Source: Microbacterium flavescens
Lineage (GTDB): Bacteria; Actinomycetota; Actinomycetes; Actinomycetales; Microbacteriaceae
Direction of reading: 5' to 3'
DNA: 64,000 nt
Assembly: GCF_018588945.1 (NCBI RefSeq)
Contig: NZ_JAFIWA010000003.1
Coordinates: forward strand, 310,001-374,000
Part shown: one piece after another, positions 40,018 through 49,258 of the stretch
Layout of the letters: every line of letters starts with the position of its first letter
Position numbering within the stretch: position 1 is the stretch's first letter
The notes under the pieces: generated by a model
Told to the model about the DNA's origin: nothing
Databases searched by the model: none
The model's input: the letters and a program-made list of their open reading frames with translations, nothing else
Position numbers and translations under genes: made by a program

Positions 40018-41384
40018 GCCGCGTCGCCGGCGCGCGCCAGGTCGCCTATGACACGATCCGCGCGGTCCACGAATCGGATGCCTACGCCAACCTCCTGCTG
40101 CCCACCTCGATCGCCCGCGCCTGGCTCAACACGGCGGACGCGGCACTCGCGACCGAGCTCACCTACGGCACGCTCCGACGCCAGGGCACCTACGACGCCG
40201 TGATCGCGGTCGCGTCCGATCGCGGCATCCCCGAGATCCACCCCGCCGTGCTCGATGCACTCCGTCTCGGCGTGCACCAGCTGCTGTCCACGCGCGTGGC
40301 GTCCCATGCCGCGGTGAACGAATCGGTGGAGCTCGCGCGGGAAGCCGGCGGACGCGGGGCCGGCGGATTCGCGAACGCGGTGCTGCGCCGCGTCTCGCGT
40401 GACACGCCGGGCGACTGGATGACGCGCATCGCCGAGAGCGCACGCTCCGACGACGAGAGGCTCGGACTGCTGTTCTCGCACCCGGTGTGGGTCGTGCGCG
40501 CCCTGCGCCGTGCTCTGGCGGCCGAGGGCCGCGCCGACGAGCTCGAGGCGCTGCTCACCGCCGACAACGCGGCGCCGCGGGTCACGATGATCGCCCTGCC
40601 GGGGCTTGCGGAGATCCCCGAGGACGCGCGCCGGACGCCGTTCTCGCCGCACGGATTCCGCCTCGGCGGCGGCGATCCCGACGCCGTCATCCGCGCCTCG
40701 GACGGTCGGGTCCGCGTGCAGGACGAAGGGTCGCAGCTGGCCGCGCTCGCGCTCACGCGCGCCGAGCCCGTGCGGGAGGGCGAGCGGTGGCTCGACCTGT
40801 GCGCGGGGCCTGGCGGAAAGACGGCCCTTCTCGCCGCGGAGGCGCTCGCGCACGGTGCGAAGCTCGAGGCGAACGAGATCTCGCCGTCACGCGCGGGACT
40901 CGTGCGCAAGGCACTCGCCGGGGTGCCGCTCGAGGTGCCGGTCTCGGAGCAGGACGGCCGCATCCGCGCCGAGGAGGCCCCGAACACCTACGACCGCATC
41001 CTCGTCGACGCCCCGTGCACCGGGCTGGGCGCTCTCCGTCGCCGACCCGAAGCGCGCTGGCGCAAGGCGCCCGCCGACGTGCCCGAGCTGAGCGAGCTCC
41101 AGCGGGGTCTGCTGGGCGCGGCACTCAGCGCGCTCAAGCCCGGTGGCATCGTGGCCTACGTCACCTGCTCACCGCACCTGGCAGAGACCGCGGGCGTCGT
41201 CGCCGAGGTCCGGCGGGAGTGGGGCGCGGCCGTCGAGGAGCTGCCCGCCCGCGAGATCGTCACCGAGCTGTCGGACAGCGACCCGGGCCTGGCTCCGCAG
41301 GCGGACGGCTCCGAGCGCGCCCAGCTGTGGCCGCACCGGCACAACACCGACGCGATGTCGATCTCGCTGCTGCGCCGGGTCTGA
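40014..41384 (+). CDS. rsmB: 16S rRNA (cytosine-967) methyltransferase RsmB
   Basis: RsmB methylates C967 of 16S rRNA at carbon 5. The 456-residue product has an N-terminal NusB-like RNA-binding domain (about 1-140) and a Rossmann methyltransferase domain with LCAGPGGKTALLA (about 262-274). The catalytic cysteines lie in VDAPCTGLG and YVTCSPH. GTG 40014 overlaps the fmt stop (GTGA). It converges on glsA with a 21-nt gap. Confidence 0.94.
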   Translation: MSRVAGARQVAYDTIRAVHESDAYANLLLPTSIARAWLNTADAALATELTYGTLRRQGTYDAVIAVASDRGIPEIHPAVLDALRLGVHQLLSTRVASHAAVNESVELAREAGGRGAGGFANAVLRRVSRDTPGDWMTRIAESARSDDERLGLLFSHPVWVVRALRRALAAEGRADELEALLTADNAAPRVTMIALPGLAEIPEDARRTPFSPHGFRLGGGDPDAVIRASDGRVRVQDEGSQLAALALTRAEPVREGERWLDLCAGPGGKTALLAAEALAHGAKLEANEISPSRAGLVRKALAGVPLEVPVSEQDGRIRAEEAPNTYDRILVDAPCTGLGALRRRPEARWRKAPADVPELSELQRGLLGAALSALKPGGIVAYVTCSPHLAETAGVVAEVRREWGAAVEELPAREIVTELSDSDPGLAPQADGSERAQLWPHRHNTDAMSISLLRRV

Positions 41385-41405
41385 GCCGATCCGGAGCGCC
41401 CTCGA

Positions 41406-42578
41406 TCAGGTCTGCAGCCGGAGACCGAGGGGAAGCGCGTTGAACTCGCCCTCGAGCGCGGCGAGGGCCGCCGGGTGGGTGCGGGCGAGCTCGCGGACGT
41501 CGAGCGTCACCGTTGATCCCGCCGGGATGCTTCCGGCGAGATCGCGCAGGATGGCGAGCACCCGCTCCGTTCCCGCGAACCCGAGCTCACCGCTGAGCCG
41601 GATCGTCCGCCCATCGGGGGAGGAGTCCACGGAGACGGTCGGTGCCGCCAGGTTCTCGTGCGGTTCGAGCAGATGCATGCCCAGGCGCTCCGACAGCCGC
41701 TCGACCACGGCCACGGCGCGCACGCTGTTGCCGTACCCGTCGAGGCGCGGGCTGAACGCGGCGACGCCGAACTGCGAGGGCGCCACGGCGAGGATGCCGC
41801 CGCTGACGCCGCTCTTCGCCGGCAGCCCCACCCGCAGCAGCCACTGGCCCGAGTAGTCGTACATGCCGCAGCTCGCCATGATCGACAGCACGTCGCGGGC
41901 GACGGCCTCGCTCACGACCCGCTCGCCCGTCACGGGGTTCCAGCCGCCGAATGCGAGCGTGGACGCCATCACCGCCAGGTCGCGCACGGTCACCAGCAGC
42001 GCGCACTGGCGGAAGTAGGTCTCGACCGCGAGCTCGACGGGGACGTCGATGATGCCGTACGAGCGCATCAGGTGCGCGAGCGCGCGGTTGCGATCGCCGG
42101 TCAAGGACTCGGAGGCGTAGACCGACTCGTCCACCCACAGCGACCGCCCGGCGAACGCCGAGAGCAGCTCGACGATGCGGCCGGTACGGGCGTCGAGGTC
42201 GTCGCCGCCGATGAGCGCGGTCGTCGCGATCGCGCCCGCGTTGATGAGCGGGTTCGCGGGCCGACCGGTGTTCTGCTCGAGGCTGATGGCGTTGAACGGC
42301 TCGCCGCTCGGCTCGGCGCCGACCTTCGCGAAGACGGCATCGCGCCCGTGCTCGACGAGCGCGAGAGCGAGGACGAACGGCTTGGACATCGACTGGATCG
42401 TGAACTCGGCGTCCTCGTCGCCCACCGATCGCACCCGCCCCCGCGGTCCGACGACGGAGAGCGCGAGCTGATCCGGATCCGCCTCCGCGAGTTCGGGGAT
42501 GTACGACGCCGTCGCGCCGTCCGTCAGCGGCCGGACCTCTTCGAGCGCGCCGCTCAGCAGCGCCGTGATGGTGTCCAC
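41406..42578 (-). CDS. glsA: Glutaminase A with C-terminal STAS domain
   Basis: The enzyme hydrolyses glutamine to glutamate and ammonia. Residues 1 to about 307 form the beta-lactamase-like glutaminase domain with the catalytic SxxK motif Ser63-Met-Ser-Lys66, NAGAIAT near residue 113 and GLPAKSGVSGG near residue 248. Residues about 315-390 look like a STAS domain (LDVRELARTHPAALAAL resembles its phosphorylation-site region), which may mediate protein contacts; the two-domain form is seen in other actinobacteria. The GTG start has no ribosome binding site, and a TATGGT hexamer lies 6 nt upstream on the minus strand, suggesting a leaderless mRNA. Confidence 0.92.
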   Translation of the reverse strand: MDTITALLSGALEEVRPLTDGATASYIPELAEADPDQLALSVVGPRGRVRSVGDEDAEFTIQSMSKPFVLALALVEHGRDAVFAKVGAEPSGEPFNAISLEQNTGRPANPLINAGAIATTALIGGDDLDARTGRIVELLSAFAGRSLWVDESVYASESLTGDRNRALAHLMRSYGIIDVPVELAVETYFRQCALLVTVRDLAVMASTLAFGGWNPVTGERVVSEAVARDVLSIMASCGMYDYSGQWLLRVGLPAKSGVSGGILAVAPSQFGVAAFSPRLDGYGNSVRAVAVVERLSERLGMHLLEPHENLAAPTVSVDSSPDGRTIRLSGELGFAGTERVLAILRDLAGSIPAGSTVTLDVRELARTHPAALAALEGEFNALPLGLRLQT

Positions 42579-42584
42579 GGCTCG

Positions 42585-42592
42585 ACCATAAT
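42585..42592. promoter_or_regulatory. Overlapping divergent -10 boxes for glsA and rpe
   Basis: On the plus strand CATAAT (42587-42592) lies 6 nt before the rpe GTG. On the minus strand TATGGT (42585-42590) lies 6 nt before the glsA GTG. The two hexamers share four base pairs, and only 20 bp separate the start codons, so both promoters would place their -35 regions inside the opposite gene. Confidence 0.5.
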
Positions 42593-42598
42593 GGACGG

Positions 42599-43297
42599 GT
42601 GCCTCTCCGTGACGAGAACGGCCGCGATGGCGGCATCCGCATCAATCCGAGCATTCTCGCCGCCGACTTCGTCAACATGCAGGCGGAACTCGCGCGCATC
42701 GCCGCGGCCGACTTCGTGCACGTCGATGTGATGGACAACCACTTCGTGCCCAATCTCACGTTCGGTCCGCAGATGGTCGAGCGCATCCAGGCCACCAGCC
42801 CCGTCCCGCTCGACGTGCACCTGATGATCGCCGACCCCGATCGATGGGCGCCCGGCTATGCCGAACTGGGTGCGGCGTCGGTGACCTTCCATCTCGAAGC
42901 CGCGCCGGAGCCGGTCGCCCTCGCCCGCCGTCTGCGTGAAATCGGCGCGCGTGCCGGCGTGGCCGTCAAGCCGGCGACCCCCGTCGAGGGACTGCTCGAT
43001 CTGCTCGACGACTTCGACCAGATCCTGGTGATGACGGTCGAGCCCGGATTCGGCGGGCAGTCGTTCATGCCCGAGACGATGCCGAAGCTGCGCCGCCTGG
43101 CCGATGAGGCGCGGCGCCGAGGCTCGTCGGTCTGGCTGCAGGTCGACGGCGGGATCGGCGAGTCGACCATCGCCCAGGCGGCCGAGGCCGGAGCCGACAC
43201 GTTCGTGGCGGGGTCGGCGGTGTTCGGCGCCGAAGACCCGGGCTCGGCGATCGCCGGACTCCGCGCCGCCGCTGCCCGGCACCACCACGCCCACTGA
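42599..43297 (+). CDS. rpe: Ribulose-phosphate 3-epimerase
   Basis: Rpe interconverts ribulose 5-phosphate and xylulose 5-phosphate. The 232-residue TIM barrel has [10 protein letters not shown] (about 15-24), the metal-binding [12 protein letters not shown] segment, [16 protein letters not shown] and VDGGI. GTG 42599 has no ribosome binding site and follows a -10 hexamer by 6 nt. The first 14 residues are charged and precede the conserved barrel. Confidence 0.95.
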   Translation: MPLRDENGRDGGIRINPSILAADFVNMQAELARIAAADFVHVDVMDNHFVPNLTFGPQMVERIQATSPVPLDVHLMIADPDRWAPGYAELGAASVTFHLEAAPEPVALARRLREIGARAGVAVKPATPVEGLLDLLDDFDQILVMTVEPGFGGQSFMPETMPKLRRLADEARRRGSSVWLQVDGGIGESTIAQAAEAGADTFVAGSAVFGAEDPGSAIAGLRAAAARHHHAH

Positions 43298-43365
43298 CGA
43301 GCCGCGCCCACGCGATCCGCCGCGCGTCGCGTGTCACGCGTGGTCGAGGCATCCCGCGCGTTCGA

Positions 43366-43371
43366 TACCCT
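43366..43371 (+). promoter_or_regulatory. -10 box for leaderless hisE
   Basis: TACCCT is followed by exactly 6 nt and GTG 43378. This spacing favours the GTG over the ATG that sits one codon earlier. Confidence 0.5.
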
Positions 43372-43377
43372 GGCATG

Positions 43378-43641
43378 GTGAAGACGTTCGATGCGCTGTT
43401 CGCCGAGCTGGCCGCCAAGGCGGTCGAGCGTCCCGAAGGATCGGGCACCGTCGCGCAGCTCGACGCGGGCGTGCACGCGATCGGCAAGAAGATCGTCGAA
43501 GAGGCGGCCGAAGTCTGGATGGCCGCCGAGTACGAGTCGACGGATGCCGCGGCCGAGGAGATCTCGCAGCTGCTGTACCACCTGCAGGTGCTGATGCTCG
43601 CGAAGGGCCTGAGCCTCGAGGACGTCTACCGACATCTCTGA
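43378..43641 (+). CDS. hisE: Phosphoribosyl-ATP pyrophosphatase
   Basis: HisE removes pyrophosphate from phosphoribosyl-ATP, the second step of histidine synthesis. The 87-residue all-alpha protein has the metal-binding EEAAEVWMA motif and a second acidic helix ([12 protein letters not shown]). I chose GTG 43378 (MKTFDALF), which agrees with the family start and the -10 spacing; ATG 43375 would add one residue. hisG follows after about 43 nt. Confidence 0.93.
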   Translation: MKTFDALFAELAAKAVERPEGSGTVAQLDAGVHAIGKKIVEEAAEVWMAAEYESTDAAAEEISQLLYHLQVLMLAKGLSLEDVYRHL

Positions 43642-43684
43642 GCGCGTGCCCTCCCTCCGTTCTCGAACCGAAAGCTCCGCCGCC

Positions 43685-44527
43685 ATGCTGCGAATCGCCG
43701 TGCCGAACAAGGGCTCGCTCGCCGAGACCGCCTCCGAGATGCTCTCCGAGGCGGGCTACACCGGCCGTCGCGACCCCAAGGACCTCCATGTCATCGACCC
43801 CCGCAACGAGGTCGAGTTCTTCTACCTCCGTCCGAAGGACATCGCGACCTACGTCGGATCGGGCGCACTCGACGTCGGCATCACCGGCCGTGACCTGCTG
43901 CTGGACGCCCGCATGCCCGGGGCGCGCGAGATCGAGGCGCTCGGCTTCGGCGACTCGACGTTCCGCTTCGCAGGTCCGCCCGGACGCTTCTCCACCGTCG
44001 CCGACCTCGACGGCATGCGCGTCGCGACGGCCTACCCGGGTCTCGTCGACGGGTTCCTCGACGACCACGGCGTAGCCGTCGACCTCGTGCCGCTGGACGG
44101 CGCCGTCGAGTCTGCCGTGCGGCTGGGAGTGGCGGATGCCGTCGCCGACGTCGTCTCGACGGGCACGACCCTGCGTCAGGCCGGACTCGAGATCTTCGGA
44201 CCCGTGATCCTCGAGTCGGAGGCCGTCCTCATCGGCGCGCCCGATGAGGCCGAGGGCACGGCGACCCTGCTGCGGCGCCTGCGCGGCGTGATGGTCGCCC
44301 GGCGGTTCGTGCTGATCGACTACGACCTCCCCGTCGCGCTGATCGACGAGGCCGTGGCGCTCGCGCCCGGCATCGAGTCGCCGACGATCTCGCCGCTGCG
44401 CGACCCGGAATGGGTGGCCGTGCGCGTCATGACCCCGCGGAACAGCGCGAACCAGGTGATGGACGCGCTCTACGCGCTCGGCGCCCGCGCGATCCTCGTC
44501 ACCGCGATCCACAACGCGAGGCTGTGA
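43685..44527 (+). CDS. hisG: ATP phosphoribosyltransferase (long form)
   Basis: HisG joins ATP and PRPP in the first, feedback-inhibited step of histidine synthesis. The 280-residue length and the C-terminal ACT-like domain (about 205-280, ending [17 protein letters not shown]) mark the long form that does not need HisZ. The PRPP motif is [15 protein letters not shown] (about 152-166). ATG 43685 ([12 protein letters not shown]) is the family start; an upstream in-frame ATG adds 13 unconserved residues. The stop overlaps the hisF ATG by one base. Confidence 0.95.
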   Translation: MLRIAVPNKGSLAETASEMLSEAGYTGRRDPKDLHVIDPRNEVEFFYLRPKDIATYVGSGALDVGITGRDLLLDARMPGAREIEALGFGDSTFRFAGPPGRFSTVADLDGMRVATAYPGLVDGFLDDHGVAVDLVPLDGAVESAVRLGVADAVADVVSTGTTLRQAGLEIFGPVILESEAVLIGAPDEAEGTATLLRRLRGVMVARRFVLIDYDLPVALIDEAVALAPGIESPTISPLRDPEWVAVRVMTPRNSANQVMDALYALGARAILVTAIHNARL

Positions 44528-45300
44528 TGAGCCTGGTCTGCCGCGTCATCCCCTGCCTCGACGTCGCCGGAGGCCGCGTCGTCAAGGGCGTCAACTTCGA
44601 GAACCTGCGCGATATGGGCGACCCGGTCGAGCTGGCGCGGGAGTACTTCCGGCAGGGCGCCGACGAGCTCACCTTCCTCGACGTCACGGCCACGGTCGAC
44701 GAACGCTCGACCACCTACGACGTCGTGCGGCGCACGGCCGAAGAGGTCTTCATCCCGCTGACGGTCGGCGGGGGAGTGCGCTCGACAGACGACGTCGCGC
44801 GCCTGCTCTCGGTCGGGGCCGACAAGATTGGCGTGAACTCCGCGGCCATCGCCCGGCCCGGCCTGCTCGATGAGATCGCCGATCGCTTCGGAGCGCAGGT
44901 GCTCGTGCTCTCGCTGGACGTCAAGCGCTCCGGCGCGACCGAGTCGGGCTTCGTCGTGACGACGCACGGCGGTCGCACCGAGACGAACCTCGACGCGCTG
45001 CTGTGGGCTCGAGAGGCGATCGAGCGCGGCGCGGGCGAGCTGCTGGTCAACTCGATCGACGCAGACGGCACGCGCGAAGGGTTCGACCTCGAGCTCGTGG
45101 CCCTCATGCGGGAGGTTTCGAGCGTCCCAGTGATCGCCTCGGGCGGCGCAGGCGCGGCCGGGCACTTCGGGCCGGCGATCGAAGCCGGCGCGGACGCCGT
45201 GCTGGCGGCATCCGTCTTCCACTCCGGTCAGCTGACCGTGGGGGATGTGAAGGCGGCGATGGCGGCCGACGGCATCGCCGTGCGAGAGGTGGCCTCATGA
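44527..45300 (+). CDS. hisF: Imidazole glycerol phosphate synthase cyclase subunit
   Basis: HisF forms imidazole glycerol phosphate and AICAR with ammonia from HisH. The 257-residue TIM barrel has the catalytic Asp in IPCLDV (residue 12 region), VGGGVRS, and the second catalytic Asp in NSIDADGT. hisH and hisA are not in this window. It overlaps hisI by 4 nt. Confidence 0.96.
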   Translation: MSLVCRVIPCLDVAGGRVVKGVNFENLRDMGDPVELAREYFRQGADELTFLDVTATVDERSTTYDVVRRTAEEVFIPLTVGGGVRSTDDVARLLSVGADKIGVNSAAIARPGLLDEIADRFGAQVLVLSLDVKRSGATESGFVVTTHGGRTETNLDALLWAREAIERGAGELLVNSIDADGTREGFDLELVALMREVSSVPVIASGGAGAAGHFGPAIEAGADAVLAASVFHSGQLTVGDVKAAMAADGIAVREVAS

Positions 45301-45665
45301 CCGAGACCGTGCAGGACCGCATCGACCGCGTGGCGTTCAACGCCGACGGACTGGTCGCCGCCATCGTGCAGCAGTGGGACACCCGCGAGGTGCTCATGCT
45401 GGGATGGATGGATGCCGAGGCCCTCCGCCGCACGCTGACGGAAGGGCGCGTCACCTTCTGGTCGCGCTCCCGGCATGAGTACTGGCGCAAGGGCGACACG
45501 TCGGGGAACATCCAGCTCGTCCGCGGGGCACGCCTCGACTGCGACGGCGATGCCATCCTCCTCGAAGTGGATCAGGTGGGCCCGGCGTGCCACACCGGCA
45601 CCCGCACGTGCTTCGACGCCGACGACCTCGCCCCCGTCTCCGGACCGGAGCGCGGCAGCCGATGA
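45297..45665 (+). CDS. hisI: Phosphoribosyl-AMP cyclohydrolase
   Basis: HisI opens the adenine ring of phosphoribosyl-AMP. The 122-residue product has the conserved [19 protein letters not shown] motif (split around residues 51-69), the DCDGDA metal site and the Cys-rich [10 protein letters not shown] end. It is a single-domain enzyme, separate from hisE. The stop overlaps the ATG of the cell-wall protein gene by 4 nt, in the place where trpE is found in related genomes. Confidence 0.95.
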   Translation: MTETVQDRIDRVAFNADGLVAAIVQQWDTREVLMLGWMDAEALRRTLTEGRVTFWSRSRHEYWRKGDTSGNIQLVRGARLDCDGDAILLEVDQVGPACHTGTRTCFDADDLAPVSGPERGSR

Positions 45666-47530
45666 CCTTCGTGCGGCGCGGGGCGGTCCTCCTCCTGGGC
45701 ACGCTCATCGTCGCGGCGTCGCTGCTGTTCCCGGGGGCGGCCGCCGTCGCCGCCGTGCCCGCTGTCGAACGCGTGTCGGGCGACGACCGCTACGCGACGT
45801 CGGCGCGGATCAGCGCGACGACCTTCGCACCCGGCGTGGCCGCCGCCTACGTCGCGGCCGGCGACGGCTTCGCCGACGCCCTGTCGGGTGCGGCTGCCGC
45901 CGGGACTCGCTCCTCGCCCGTGCTCCTGACCCGTCCCGACACCCTGCCCGCCGTGATCGCCGCGGAGCTCACCCGGCTGCGACCGGCCGAGATCGTCGTC
46001 CTCGGCGGCGAAGGGGCCGTCTCGCCCGCGGTTGCGGAGTCGCTGGCGCGCCTGACCGCGGGCAAGCTGACACGGCTGCACGGAGCCGACCGCTACGACA
46101 CGTCCGCGGCGGTGAGCGCGAGGACCTTCCCCAGGGGCGCGGCCATCGCCTACGTCGCGAGCGGAGAGACGTTCCCCGATGCGCTGTCGGCAGGATCCGT
46201 CGCGGGCGGTCAGCGCGGGCCCATTCTGCTGACGCGCGGCACCGCACTGCCCGCGGCCGTCCGCGACGAGCTCGTCCGCCTGTCGCCTACGTCGATCGTC
46301 ATCGTCGGGGGGCCGGGCGCCGTGTCGGCGGGCGTCGCAGCGCAGATCAGCTCCGCCACGGGTGTGAGCCCGACGCGCCGATCGGGCGACGATCGCTTCG
46401 GGACGTCGGCGAGCATCAGCGCATCCGCCTTCGCGCCCGGCGTGCCTGTCGCCTACGTCGCGAACGGCATGGACTTCCCCGACGCGCTCTCTGCAGCGGC
46501 GGCGGCGCGCGGTGCACCGCTGCTCCTCACCGCGACGTCGTCGATTCCGCCGGCCACGGCCCGCGAGCTGATCCGGCTGAAGCCGGGCAAGATCGTCGTC
46601 GTCGGCGGCACCGGAGTCGTCTCGACCACCACCGCCGCCCGGTTGGGCGTCGTCGGGACCGACCTTCCGGCGGCCACCGCATCGCGGCTGACCGCCTCGA
46701 GCGAGGTGCGGGCGGGGACCTGCCTCGCTTCGCCCGATCGGACGGTGTCGCTGTGCGTCTCCGCGGCCGGCTCGTTCTCGGTCGCGCGAGGTTCCACCGT
46801 GCTGTGGTCGTCGGGCACGACGGACGCCGCCGCACGGGCGCTCCGGCTCCGTTCCGACGGGAATGCGCTCCTCTACAGCGTCGACGGCCGGGTGATCTGG
46901 GAGTCCAGCACCGCGGGCACCGGCGCCAACGGGCTCTCGGTGCAGAACGACGGAGATCTGGTGCTCGGCACCGCGGCGGGTCAGATCGTCTGGTCGAGCA
47001 TGTCGAGCGCCGCCGCTCCGAAGTGGCGGCTGCCGTACGCGGCGGGCCAGAGCTGGGCGGCAGGCGGTCCGCACGCCAACTCAGGAGGCACGGCGGGTGC
47101 CCGCGGATCGCTGGACTTCGGACCCCGAGCAGGCGGCGACCGGCGCGTGCGCGCGATCGCCGACGGCACCGTCTACCGCGTGCAGTGCGCGTCCGGCTCC
47201 TACCTCGGGATCAACCACGCCGGGGGATGGCAGTCGACGTACTACCACCTCGTGAACTACCAGGAGCAGCTCGTCGGCAAGCACGTGACTGCCGGGACGT
47301 ACCTCGGCGATGTCGGACGCACCGTCCCGTGCGGCGGTGGCGCCACCTTCGACCATGTGCATCTCGTGATCCGTCGCGCGGGCATCCCCGTGTCGGTCGA
47401 GGGCATGCGGTTCGGCGACTACACGGCGCGAAGCTCGGGGACGGACTACTGGGGCTTCTGGACCGACGCCGCCGGTCGCCGCGTCCTGACCGCGTCGGGC
47501 GGCGCGGCCTGCTGCCTCCCGGCGCGATGA
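45662..47530 (+). CDS. Secreted CWB2-repeat / lectin-like / M23 peptidase protein
   Basis: The 622-residue protein has a signal peptide (about 1-31), three cell-wall-binding repeats of the CWB2 type (about 34-133, 134-232, 233-328, each starting like [13 protein letters not shown] and containing [12 protein letters not shown] turns), a bulb-lectin-like domain (about 360-447, [18 protein letters not shown]) and a C-terminal M23 (LytM) domain. The M23 zinc and catalytic residues appear complete: His471, Asp485, His529 and the His565-Val-His567 pair. It is probably an exported peptidoglycan endopeptidase held on the cell wall. The ATG overlaps the hisI stop (ATGA), so it should be translated with the his genes. 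This slot normally holds trpE. Base composition looks like the neighbours. Confidence 0.88.
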   Translation: MTFVRRGAVLLLGTLIVAASLLFPGAAAVAAVPAVERVSGDDRYATSARISATTFAPGVAAAYVAAGDGFADALSGAAAAGTRSSPVLLTRPDTLPAVIAAELTRLRPAEIVVLGGEGAVSPAVAESLARLTAGKLTRLHGADRYDTSAAVSARTFPRGAAIAYVASGETFPDALSAGSVAGGQRGPILLTRGTALPAAVRDELVRLSPTSIVIVGGPGAVSAGVAAQISSATGVSPTRRSGDDRFGTSASISASAFAPGVPVAYVANGMDFPDALSAAAAARGAPLLLTATSSIPPATARELIRLKPGKIVVVGGTGVVSTTTAARLGVVGTDLPAATASRLTASSEVRAGTCLASPDRTVSLCVSAAGSFSVARGSTVLWSSGTTDAAARALRLRSDGNALLYSVDGRVIWESSTAGTGANGLSVQNDGDLVLGTAAGQIVWSSMSSAAAPKWRLPYAAGQSWAAGGPHANSGGTAGARGSLDFGPRAGGDRRVRAIADGTVYRVQCASGSYLGINHAGGWQSTYYHLVNYQEQLVGKHVTAGTYLGDVGRTVPCGGGATFDHVHLVIRRAGIPVSVEGMRFGDYTARSSGTDYWGFWTDAAGRRVLTASGGAACCLPAR

Positions 47531-47562
47531 CGGCCGGCGCGGGCGTGCCGGGTGTCGCCGAT

Positions 47563-47568
47563 TACAGT
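47563..47568 (+). promoter_or_regulatory. -10 box for the trp membrane-protein gene
   Basis: TACAGT is followed by exactly 6 nt and GTG 47575. It would give the remaining trp genes their own promoter, separate from the his transcript. Confidence 0.45.
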
Positions 47569-47574
47569 GGAGGG

Positions 47575-48171
47575 GTGACCCGCCGCGCCCGCCTCGTCGC
47601 CGTCGCGGCGATCCTGCTGTGCGGAGCGATCGGCGTGATCTCGTCCACCCAGACGTGGCTCACGGTGGTGCTCGACGACAGCGCCGGCCGCGCGCTCGAG
47701 GTCCCCGGCGCCTCGGCGATCGCCGTGCTGGCGCCCCTCAGTCTCGCCGTGCTCGCCCTCGGCGGTGCGCTCTCGATCGTGGGACGGGCGCTGCGGTACG
47801 CGTTCGGGGCGCTCACCGTCGCCATCGCCGTGCTGCTGGCATGGATGACCGCCCATGTGGCGCTGGCCCTTCCGGTCTCGGCGGTGTCGGCCACCGTGAC
47901 CGAGGCGACCGGCATCACCGGGGAGAGCGCCGTCTCGGCCCTCGTCGACTCGATCACGCCGACGCCCTGGCCTGTCGTGACACTCGTGGTCTGGGTCATC
48001 CTCGTCGCTGCCGGCGTGTTCACGCTCGCGACCGCGCACCGGTGGCGGGGCAGCGGACGCCGCTACCGGACGGACGACGCACCCCCTGCCGCGGGCTCGG
48101 CGGGATCGCGCCCGCACGACGCCATCGACTCGTGGGACGACCTGTCGCGTGGCGAGGATCCCACCGCCTGA
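47575..48171 (+). CDS. Trp-operon-associated membrane protein
   Basis: The 198-residue product has four membrane helices (about 6-24, 44-62, 68-90, 125-150) and a polar C-terminal tail. It matches the actinobacterial family annotated as tryptophan biosynthesis-associated membrane protein, which is usually found between trpE and trpC; its role is unknown. I chose GTG 47575 because of the -10 spacing and the basic MTRRARLVAV start. An ATG at 47527 overlapping the previous stop would add 16 residues. Confidence 0.82.
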   Translation: MTRRARLVAVAAILLCGAIGVISSTQTWLTVVLDDSAGRALEVPGASAIAVLAPLSLAVLALGGALSIVGRALRYAFGALTVAIAVLLAWMTAHVALALPVSAVSATVTEATGITGESAVSALVDSITPTPWPVVTLVVWVILVAAGVFTLATAHRWRGSGRRYRTDDAPPAAGSAGSRPHDAIDSWDDLSRGEDPTA

Positions 48172-48175
48172 CCGC

Positions 48176-48181
48176 TAGACT
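48176..48181 (+). promoter_or_regulatory. Candidate -10 box for HGxxPAAW-trpC-trpB-trpA
   Basis: TAGACT lies just after the previous stop and predicts a start near 48188, with a GGAGGAGA ribosome binding site before the next ATG. Confidence 0.4.
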
Positions 48182-48213
48182 GGCGACATCCCGCGCCTAC
48201 CCGGAGGAGAACC

Positions 48214-48444
48214 ATGAGCAACCACATCGGCGACCCTGGCCACGGACACTCGCCCGCCGCCTGGACGGCCGTCGTGATCATGCTCCTGGCAGTCACGCTC
48301 GGCACGCTGTTCTACTGGTTCGACATGCCGGTGCTCGTCTGGGCATCCGCCGCGCTCCTCGTCGTGGGCGTCATCGTCGGCTGGATCATGGCCAAGGCCG
48401 GCTACGGCGCCAACGGTCCGAAGTACAGCGCGAAAGAGCACTGA
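48214..48444 (+). CDS. HGxxPAAW-family small membrane protein
   Basis: The 76-residue protein has the family signature HGHSPAAW at residues 10-17, two membrane helices (about 18-36 and 41-60) and a short polar tail. The family is known by its motif and by its constant place next to trpC in actinobacteria; no function is established. A strong GGAGGAGAACC precedes the ATG. Confidence 0.88.
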   Translation: MSNHIGDPGHGHSPAAWTAVVIMLLAVTLGTLFYWFDMPVLVWASAALLVVGVIVGWIMAKAGYGANGPKYSAKEH

Positions 48445-48445
48445 C

Positions 48446-49258
48446 ATGCTCGCCGACCTCACGGCCGGCGCGGTGGAGGATGCCGAGGCGCGCGCCTCGG
48501 TGCGGCCGCTGGCCGCCGTCGAGGCAGCCGCGCACGCACAGCCGTCCGCGCGTGACGCCCTCGCCGTCCTCGCCCCCGCCGATCACGTCAAGATCATCGC
48601 CGAGGTGAAGCGCGCGAGCCCGTCGCGCGGCGATCTCGCCGCGATCCCCGACCCTGCCCGCCAGGCCCTTCTCTACCAGGAGGGCGGCGCATCGGCGATC
48701 TCTGTCCTCACCGAGGGTCGCCGGTTCAAGGGCAGCCTCGCCGATCTCGAGGCGGTCAAGGGCGCGGTAGGCCTGCCGGTGCTCCGCAAGGACTTCATCG
48801 CGACCGAGTACCAGGTGCTGGAAGCCCGCGCATCGGGCGCCGACCTCGTGCTCCTCATCGTCGCAGCCCTCCCGCAGGACGTCCTGGCGCGGCTGTACGC
48901 GCTCACGCTCGAGCTGGGGATGACACCGCTCGTCGAGACGCACTCCGCCGACGAGGTGGACCGCGCCGCGGACGTCGGCGCTCGCCTCATCGGCGTCAAC
49001 GCGCGCGACCTCTCGACCTTCGCCCTCGATCGCGACCTGTTCGGGCGGCTGGCCGATCGCATCCCTGCCGGTGCCGTCAAGGTCGCCGAGTCGGCGGTGC
49101 TCGCTCCGGCCGACGTGGCCCACTACCGCGCCGCGGGCGCGGACGTCGTCCTCGTCGGCGAGGCGCTCGTCACGAACGACCCGGTCACCACCCTGCAGGC
49201 GTTTCTGGAGGCCGGCGCAGCGCACGCTGCACTGAACGAGCGGAGTGAGTCCCAGTGA
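48446..49258 (+). CDS. trpC: Indole-3-glycerol phosphate synthase
   Basis: TrpC closes CdRP to indole-3-glycerol phosphate. The 270-residue TIM barrel has [13 protein letters not shown] (catalytic Glu and Lys), LRKDFI (catalytic Lys), GVNARDL and VAESAV. It starts 1 nt after the small membrane-protein gene and overlaps trpB by 4 nt. It is not fused to trpF. Confidence 0.95.
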   Translation: MLADLTAGAVEDAEARASVRPLAAVEAAAHAQPSARDALAVLAPADHVKIIAEVKRASPSRGDLAAIPDPARQALLYQEGGASAISVLTEGRRFKGSLADLEAVKGAVGLPVLRKDFIATEYQVLEARASGADLVLLIVAALPQDVLARLYALTLELGMTPLVETHSADEVDRAADVGARLIGVNARDLSTFALDRDLFGRLADRIPAGAVKVAESAVLAPADVAHYRAAGADVVLVGEALVTNDPVTTLQAFLEAGAAHAALNERSESQ

